The translations under genes were made by a program, and so were the position numbers. The notes beneath the pieces were generated by a model. It ran no database searches and was not told the DNA's origin. It saw only the letters and a program-made list of their open reading frames with translations. From NCBI GenBank assembly GCA_934444485.1, contig CAKSCN010000134.1:1-6901 (forward strand): a DNA stretch of 6,901 nt. Reading direction: 5' to 3'. Source of the DNA: an uncultured Eubacteriales bacterium (GTDB lineage Bacteria > Bacillota > Clostridia > Oscillospirales > CAG-382). This document shows, one piece after another, positions 1 through 4,061 of this stretch. Every line of letters starts with the position of its first letter. The first letter of the stretch is position 1.

Positions 1-737
1 TCGTTTCTGACCTCGACACGGACGCCGATGTCAACCGTTCCGGGCTGATGAGCGATGTCATGCTCCGCACAGATTTTCTCGAGCCAATCCGCACCTCTGC
101 GTCCTGTTGCAATGACCGTCGTGTCGGCGAAGATCTCGCTTGTGTTTCCGTGGTTGTCCTCAACTCTCACACCGACGCAGTCGCCCTCATTGCCGAAGAT
201 TATGTCCTTGCACTCGCACTCGAACATCATCTCGACGCCTTTGGAAAGAAGGTGCTGTTCTATTGCGTAGTAAATCTCCTGCGCCTTTTCCGTACCGAGG
301 TGGCGTATTGGGCAGTCAACAAGGCGGAGACCTGCCTGAATGGCTCTCTTTCTTATCTCCTTGACCTCGTCGTAATTGCCGACGCCCTCAACCTTTGTAT
401 CCGCACCGAAATCGAGGTATATTTTGTCGGTGTAGTCGATTATTTCCTGCGCCATGTTCTCTCCGATAAGCGACGGAAGATCTCCGCCTACCTCATAGCT
501 GAGCGACAGTTTTCCGTCGGAAAAAGCGCCTGCGCCCGAAAAGCCCGTTGTTATGTGGCAGTGCGGCTTGCAGTTTACGCACTGCTTTGTTTTCGCTTTT
601 GGGCAACGTCTCTCCTCAACAGGCTTTCCTTTTTCTATTATGAGTATGCTTTTCTTACTGCCGCAGCGCAGCATTTCAAGTGCCGTAAATATTCCGGCAG
701 GACCGGCTCCCACAATTACTACGTCCTTTTTCATCAT
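1..737 (-). CDS. Uncharacterised FAD-dependent dehydrogenase (COG2509 type), N-terminal part
   Basis: The first 245 codons are present and the rest lies beyond the low-coordinate edge. The start shows a dinucleotide-binding Rossmann fold: VVIVGAGPAGIFTA with G10, G12 and G15, ending in the acidic ribose-binding E35 (LIIEKG). A cysteine cluster C45, C53, C56, C60 follows, then GFSGAGAFSDGK at 65-76, which is the signature I associate with COG2509 proteins, and a second FAD-contact motif VIATGRRGADWL at 208-219. Family members are usually around 450-550 residues, so about half is seen. The physiological substrate of the family is not established to my knowledge; an oxidoreductase role is inferred from the FAD fold only. 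The start is the first of two consecutive in-frame ATGs, nine bases after GGAGG; the second ATG (734) is a possible alternative. It is the last visible gene of the same-strand run, 66 bases after the transporter. Confidence 0.9.
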   Translation of the reverse strand, partial: MMKKDVVIVGAGPAGIFTALEMLRCGSKKSILIIEKGKPVEERRCPKAKTKQCVNCKPHCHITTGFSGAGAFSDGKLSLSYEVGGDLPSLIGENMAQEIIDYTDKIYLDFGADTKVEGVGNYDEVKEIRKRAIQAGLRLVDCPIRHLGTEKAQEIYYAIEQHLLSKGVEMMFECECKDIIFGNEGDCVGVRVEDNHGNTSEIFADTTVIATGRRGADWLEKICAEHDIAHQPGTVDIGVRVEVRN

Positions 738-751
738 ATCATCGTTCCTCC
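738..751 (-). promoter_or_regulatory. Ribosome binding site of the FAD-dependent dehydrogenase gene
   Basis: GGAGG (747-751) lies nine bases before the first of two tandem in-frame ATGs (735-737 and 732-734). A third ATG between the site and the start is out of frame. The spacing favours the first tandem ATG. Confidence 0.7.
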
Positions 752-803
752 AATCCTTTCACGAAAATCAGTGCGGTATGCACCGAAAAATCGTTTTACC
801 TCG

Positions 804-1793
804 TTACTCAACCGCACTTACCGTCACAATATCCTCTTCGGGAGCTTCATCGCCGTATTCCTCGCTTATTCCCTCGCTTATTCCGAGTATCACGATACCT
901 GCCATAACAAGGGCAACGGTCACGTATTTCATCTTTGAAAGCTTCTCTTTGAGGAAGATCCTCGAAAGTATTACGGAGAATATGCAATAGCTTGCGACGA
1001 TGGGAGCTGCGACGATTGCCTCGCCCTCCATTGCGAATACATAGAAGAACTGACCGGCAGTCTCGAATATTGCAGCAAAGCCTTTATCTCTCTCTCCTAT
1101 TATTGAGAACTTTTCCTTCTTAACAACCGTGAGAAAAAGGAGGCACACAACCGCCGCTATCAGGAATGTAAGTTCATATGCGATAAGAGCCTCGTCTGAG
1201 GTCATTATCTCTCTCTGGTCGAGATATACGCCGTCGAGAACCGTTCCGAGTGAGTCGAATATGCAATACACAATCGGGAAGCATATTGCTACAAGACCGC
1301 TTATGTACTTTTTATTCTCGCTTGTGACCTCGACCGGAATCTCTTCCTTTTTCTCGATGAATGCAAGTCCGAGAACGCCGGCGGTTATTATGAGTATGCC
1401 GACGACGTTTATCATTCCCGTAGGCGTCACAAGCTCGCCTATCTTTGCTCCGCCGAGGAAGAAAAGAAGTATTGCGGCAACGGCACCCGACGAATTCTGT
1501 ATCGGAGATACGATGCTCAGTTCAAGATATCTGAGTCCGATATATCCGACCGTCATCGAGAATATGTAACAGAATGAAACCGGCAGATAAAGAAGCAGAT
1601 GCATCGGATTAAATTCCAGTTTGTTTATTATCATGTAAGCGATTGCGTGTATTCCCATTACGAATCCGACCATTATAACCGTTCTGAGATGGCTGTACTT
1701 ATCTTCGGAATCCGCACCTTTTTTGTAAAACAAGTCGGCGCAAGCCCAGAGAAGCGTACTGAGTATTGCGCAGACAAACCAATTAAGTCCCAT
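804..1793 (-). CDS. EamA/DMT-family transporter-like membrane protein
   Basis: This is a 329-residue polytopic membrane protein with about ten hydrophobic helices (roughly 3-22, 37-57, 64-85, 98-114, 125-146, 163-181, 203-224, 238-254, 259-279 and 288-304). They form two five-helix halves separated by a charged loop (about 147-162, EKKEEIPVE), the layout of drug/metabolite transporters with two EamA domains. Typical traits are the opening helix with WACADLFYKKG and the last pair joined by IFLKEKLSKMK. The substrate cannot be told from the sequence; family members export amino acids, nucleotide derivatives or other metabolites. The C-terminal tail (about 307-329) is acidic and holds an in-frame GISE duplication. 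No clear Shine-Dalgarno precedes the ATG at 1793 (the upstream bases are GTGTTGAAAA), unlike its neighbours, but an in-frame TGA six bases before it rules out any start further upstream. The gap to the TIGR04086 gene upstream is 63 bases, and to the FAD gene downstream 66 bases. Confidence 0.88.
   Translation of the reverse strand: MGLNWFVCAILSTLLWACADLFYKKGADSEDKYSHLRTVIMVGFVMGIHAIAYMIINKLEFNPMHLLLYLPVSFCYIFSMTVGYIGLRYLELSIVSPIQNSSGAVAAILLFFLGGAKIGELVTPTGMINVVGILIITAGVLGLAFIEKKEEIPVEVTSENKKYISGLVAICFPIVYCIFDSLGTVLDGVYLDQREIMTSDEALIAYELTFLIAAVVCLLFLTVVKKEKFSIIGERDKGFAAIFETAGQFFYVFAMEGEAIVAAPIVASYCIFSVILSRIFLKEKLSKMKYVTVALVMAGIVILGISEGISEEYGDEAPEEDIVTVSAVE
861..884. repeat. Tandem 12-bp duplication inside the transporter gene
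   Basis: The unit ctcgcttattcc occurs twice in a row (861-872, 873-884), exactly. Being 12 bp it keeps frame and encodes the peptide GISEGISE at residues 304-311, at the junction of the last membrane helix and the acidic C-terminal tail. Confidence 0.9.
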
Positions 1794-1807
1794 TTTTCAA
1801 CACATTA

Positions 1808-1831
1808 TGCCGCCAAAAGCATCGGCAGGCA
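1808..1831 (-). other. Imperfect inverted repeat between the TIGR04086 gene and the transporter gene
   Basis: TGCCGCC (1808-1814) and GGCAGGCA (1824-1831) can pair, with a one-base bulge and a nine-base loop, in the 63-base gap. On the transcribed strand no T-run follows, so it is not a classical intrinsic terminator for the upstream gene; on the opposite strand a T-rich stretch follows, but no gene reads that way. It could be an mRNA processing or stabilising hairpin, or partial attenuation in front of the transporter gene, which lacks a clear ribosome binding site. Confidence 0.35.
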
Positions 1832-1856
1832 CTTATTTTACCTTTCTTTATTCCTT

Positions 1857-2333
1857 TTACTTTTTCCTGCGTTTTGCCGCCGTTTTCGCATTTCTTTTGC
1901 GTTCCTTTTTACCTTTTCCGGCAGTGAGTACGCAAAGCGCAAACATCACACCGAGCGACGTATACGGCACCCATGCGGTAAAGGTTTCGGGTACGAATAT
2001 GCACGACAAAAGCATAAGCACCGCAGACATCACGGCTCCCGAGCCGACACCACAGAGCATTCCGCATGAGTCGGGTCCCTTTGAAGCCGCCGTTTTCCCG
2101 GCAAACACACCGGCTGCGGCGGAGGACAGGACGGCGCACACATTAAAGCCCGTCGCCGGGTCGTCAAGTCCCGACAGGATAAATGCCGCCGTCACGATTA
2201 CCGCCGCCTGAGCGGCAAAGCCCACAAGCGCTCCGAAGAATATACCTTTCGGAACGGAGCCTGCACCGTGTCCTCTCTCGCCGTTATGCTTATTCGTCAT
2301 TTTTGCACCGTCTGTGCCGGAATTCATTGTCAT
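1857..2333 (-). CDS. TIGR04086 / YrzE-like four-helix membrane protein
   Basis: The function is unknown. The product is a small integral membrane protein of 158 residues with four predicted helices at about 30-54, 63-80, 90-114 and 120-138, rich in Gly and Ala. It has a polar His/Gly/Asn-rich N-terminus and a strongly basic C-terminal tail (GKKERKRNAKTAAKRRKK), which suggests the tail is cytoplasmic. This architecture and the position directly after yajC fit the TIGR04086 family, which includes Bacillus YrzE and lies by yajC in many Firmicutes; the family call comes from context and topology rather than a catalytic motif. I chose the ATG at 2333 because GGAGG lies seven bases before it. The frame stays open to an ATG at 2411, but the 26 extra residues would be translated from the ribosome-binding and intergenic region and look non-conserved. 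The 87-base gap to yajC is the largest in the window. Confidence 0.8.
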   Translation of the reverse strand: MTMNSGTDGAKMTNKHNGERGHGAGSVPKGIFFGALVGFAAQAAVIVTAAFILSGLDDPATGFNVCAVLSSAAAGVFAGKTAASKGPDSCGMLCGVGSGAVMSAVLMLLSCIFVPETFTAWVPYTSLGVMFALCVLTAGKGKKERKRNAKTAAKRRKK

Positions 2334-2345
2334 AGCTGTTCCTCC
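2334..2345 (-). promoter_or_regulatory. Ribosome binding site deciding the TIGR04086 gene start
   Basis: On the minus strand GGAGG (2341-2345) stands seven bases before the ATG at 2333. It fixes the start there rather than at the in-frame ATG at 2411, for which no comparable site is visible. Confidence 0.8.
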
Positions 2346-2420
2346 GAATCGTACTGAAATATCAATACAATTTATTTGAAAAAGCGTGAAAATATTCCGG
2401 CGGCGGCTCACAAACGCATA

Positions 2421-2846
2421 TTACTTGTTTTCTTCGGTCTTTTCGCTCTTCTTAACCTTGTAAGCTGTCTTCTTTGTCTCGTCATTTTCAGCCTCGCCGA
2501 ACTTCTTCTCTATAGAGCGGATAGCCCAGCGTGCAACCTTAATTCTCGTTCTGTCTGCGCCGTTCTCAATCGTGATTGTATCGTCTCTTACGTTGCAGAC
2601 TCTGCCGATAAGACCGCCGATTGTCGTTACTTCGTCGCCGACGATTATGCTGTCTCTCATCTTCTTTGTTTCCGCTTCCTGCTTCTTCTGCGGACGCATA
2701 ATGAAGAAATACATAAAAGCGACGAATACGACGAGAATAAGAATCGAAGAAATACCGCCTGCCATGGGGTTCTGTGCTGCGGCCTCTCCTTCGAGCGCTC
2801 TTGCGGATACGGTGAGAATGGTGTTGTTGAGTGCTGTGCTGAACAT
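2421..2846 (-). CDS. yajC: Preprotein translocase subunit YajC
   Basis: YajC is a small single-span inner-membrane protein that associates with SecDF and the SecYEG export channel; its precise role is still unclear. The 141-residue product has a short N-terminal region outside the membrane (about residues 1-30), one hydrophobic helix at about 31-50, the hallmark MRPQKK immediately after it (50-55), and the conserved cytoplasmic segment GDEVTTIGGLIGRV at 70-83. The tail after about residue 115 is highly charged (Lys/Glu) and poorly conserved. It is somewhat longer than E. coli YajC (110 residues) because of both ends. The ATG has a perfect AGGAGG eight bases upstream, in the 34-base gap after tgt. 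The tgt–yajC order is conserved across many bacteria. secD and secF, which often follow yajC, are not in this window; a YrzE-like membrane gene follows instead, as in Bacillus. Confidence 0.96.
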   Translation of the reverse strand: MFSTALNNTILTVSARALEGEAAAQNPMAGGISSILILVVFVAFMYFFIMRPQKKQEAETKKMRDSIIVGDEVTTIGGLIGRVCNVRDDTITIENGADRTRIKVARWAIRSIEKKFGEAENDETKKTAYKVKKSEKTEENK

Positions 2847-2860
2847 AGTTTGTTCCTCCT
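2847..2860 (-). promoter_or_regulatory. Consensus ribosome binding site of yajC
   Basis: A perfect AGGAGG (2855-2860) sits eight bases before the yajC ATG. It is the strongest ribosome binding site in the window, which fits the abundance of YajC reported in other bacteria. Confidence 0.8.
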
Positions 2861-2880
2861 GAAAATTAAATATATTTTGT

Positions 2881-4029
2881 TTAGTCGTCTACTCTTTCGC
2901 CGAGTCTTATGCGCATTTCGTTATAGAAGCTTTCGTAGCGTCCCTCGTCAAGCGCAAGTCTTATTTCCTCCATCATGGTGTTGTAGAAATAGAGGTTGTG
3001 CAGGACGCAGAGTCTCATTCCGAGAAGCTCTCTCGCCTTGAAAAGATGGCGGATATACGCTCTCGAGTAATTACGGCAGGTCGGGCAGTTACAGCTTGCG
3101 GATATGGGTCGGGGGTCTCTCTCATACTTATTGTTGTTGAGGTTCATGTGTCCCTCCCACGTGAAGAGGTTTCCGTGGCGTGCGTTGCGGCTGGGCATTA
3201 CGCAGTCAAAGAAGTCGACGCCTCTCCAAACGCCCTCGAGGATGTTTACCGGAGTTCCGACGCCCATGAGGTATCTCGGCTTATCCTTCGGCATAAACGG
3301 CTCCACCGCCTCGATTATACGGTACATTTCATCCGCACTCTCACCCACGGCAAGACCGCCTATTGCGTAACCGTCAAGGTCAAGCTCTGCAATATCCTTC
3401 ATGTGGTTCATTCTGAGGTCCGCATACGTCGAACCCTGATTTATGCCGAAAAGAAGCTGACGGGGATTTACCGCATCGGGAAGCTCGTTGTTCTTTGCAA
3501 CCTCGTCCTTGCAGATTTTAAGCCAGCGTGTCGTTCTTTCGCAGGAGCGCTTTGTGTAGTTATACTCTGCCGGATTCGCTATGCATTCGTCGAACGCCAT
3601 CGCAATGGTAGAGCCGAGGTTTGCCTGAATTTTCATGCTCTCCTTCGGTCCCATGAAGATGCGCTTTCCGTCCATATGCGACGCAAACGTAACGCCCTCC
3701 TCGGTTATTTTACGCAGTACCGCAAGGGAGAAGACCTGAAATCCGCCGCTGTCGGTGAGTATCGGTCCGCTCCAGTTGAAGAACTTATGAAGTCCTCCGA
3801 GCTCTTTTATGACATCGTCGCCGGGACGGATATGGAGATGGTAGGTATTGGACAGCTCCACGGTGCATCTGCAATCGATGAGGTCCTTGGTCGAAACCGC
3901 ACCCTTAATTGCGGCAGACGTTCCGACGTTCATGAATACCGGCGTCTGAATAGTGCCGTGCGGCGTTTCAAACTCGCCTCGTCTCGCCGTTCCCTCTGTT
4001 TTTTTTAGTGTAAACTTGCTGTTTTTCAC
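2881..4029 (-). CDS. tgt: tRNA-guanine(34) transglycosylase (queuine tRNA-ribosyltransferase) Tgt
   Basis: Tgt exchanges guanine at wobble position 34 of GUN-anticodon tRNAs (Asp, Asn, His, Tyr) for the queuosine precursor preQ1, in the cytoplasm. The 382-residue length is normal. DSGGFQVFSL carries the active-site D93, FDEC (147-150) and GGLAVGE (224-230) form the base pocket, and FFDCVMPSR supplies the nucleophile D275. The zinc site is CxCxxC at C313, C315 and C318 plus H344 of VLHNL. Val228 in LAVGE and Cys150 match the bacterial preQ1-using pattern rather than the eukaryotic queuine pattern; this is an inference from alignment by memory. The start is GTG, because the only nearby upstream ATG (4044-4046) is out of frame and AAAGGAAA is well placed before the GTG. 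An A8 run lies in codons 7-11. The gene lies between mutL and yajC; the yajC neighbourhood is classic, whereas mutL directly upstream is less usual and no queA is visible. Confidence 0.98.
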   Translation of the reverse strand: MKNSKFTLKKTEGTARRGEFETPHGTIQTPVFMNVGTSAAIKGAVSTKDLIDCRCTVELSNTYHLHIRPGDDVIKELGGLHKFFNWSGPILTDSGGFQVFSLAVLRKITEEGVTFASHMDGKRIFMGPKESMKIQANLGSTIAMAFDECIANPAEYNYTKRSCERTTRWLKICKDEVAKNNELPDAVNPRQLLFGINQGSTYADLRMNHMKDIAELDLDGYAIGGLAVGESADEMYRIIEAVEPFMPKDKPRYLMGVGTPVNILEGVWRGVDFFDCVMPSRNARHGNLFTWEGHMNLNNNKYERDPRPISASCNCPTCRNYSRAYIRHLFKARELLGMRLCVLHNLYFYNTMMEEIRLALDEGRYESFYNEMRIRLGERVDD

Positions 4030-4043
4030 CTTTTGTTTCCTTT
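4030..4043 (-). promoter_or_regulatory. Ribosome binding site supporting the GTG start of tgt
   Basis: AAAGGAAA (4036-4043) precedes the GTG at 4027-4029, with nine bases between its GG core and the start codon. The overlapping ATG at 4044-4046 is out of frame with tgt. The site is weaker than the AGGAGG of yajC, so tgt may be translated less strongly than its downstream neighbour. Confidence 0.65.
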
Positions 4044-4061
4044 CATTTGATATATCACGAC

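Noticed and set aside
771..785. Small hairpins GTGC/GCAC or CGGT/ACCG between the transporter and FAD genes
   Set aside because: Each arm is four bases with no T-run; this is expected by chance.
48..938. Plus-strand open frame of 296 codons opposite the FAD gene and the end of the transporter
   Set aside because: It crosses a real intergenic gap and two minus-strand genes with clear motifs; its translation has no recognisable domain.
2334..2411. N-terminal extension of 26 residues for the TIGR04086 protein, from the ATG at 2411
   Set aside because: The extension would be read through the downstream gene's own GGAGG site and an AT-rich gap; the ATG at 2333 has ideal spacing.
2384..2417. Possible terminator after yajC (GTGA/TCAC stem followed by CTTTTT on the minus strand)
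   Set aside because: The pairing is only about four bases with an 18-base loop and a bulged extension, too weak for an intrinsic terminator.
2840..2900. TATATT as a -10 box for a yajC promoter
   Set aside because: No acceptable -35 sequence is found 16-18 bases upstream; AT-rich spacer alone explains it.
2998..4008. Plus-strand open frame of 336 codons opposite tgt
   Set aside because: It lies fully antisense to a strongly conserved tgt with intact motifs; its product is Arg/Val/Cys-rich with no family features. It is a codon-bias shadow.
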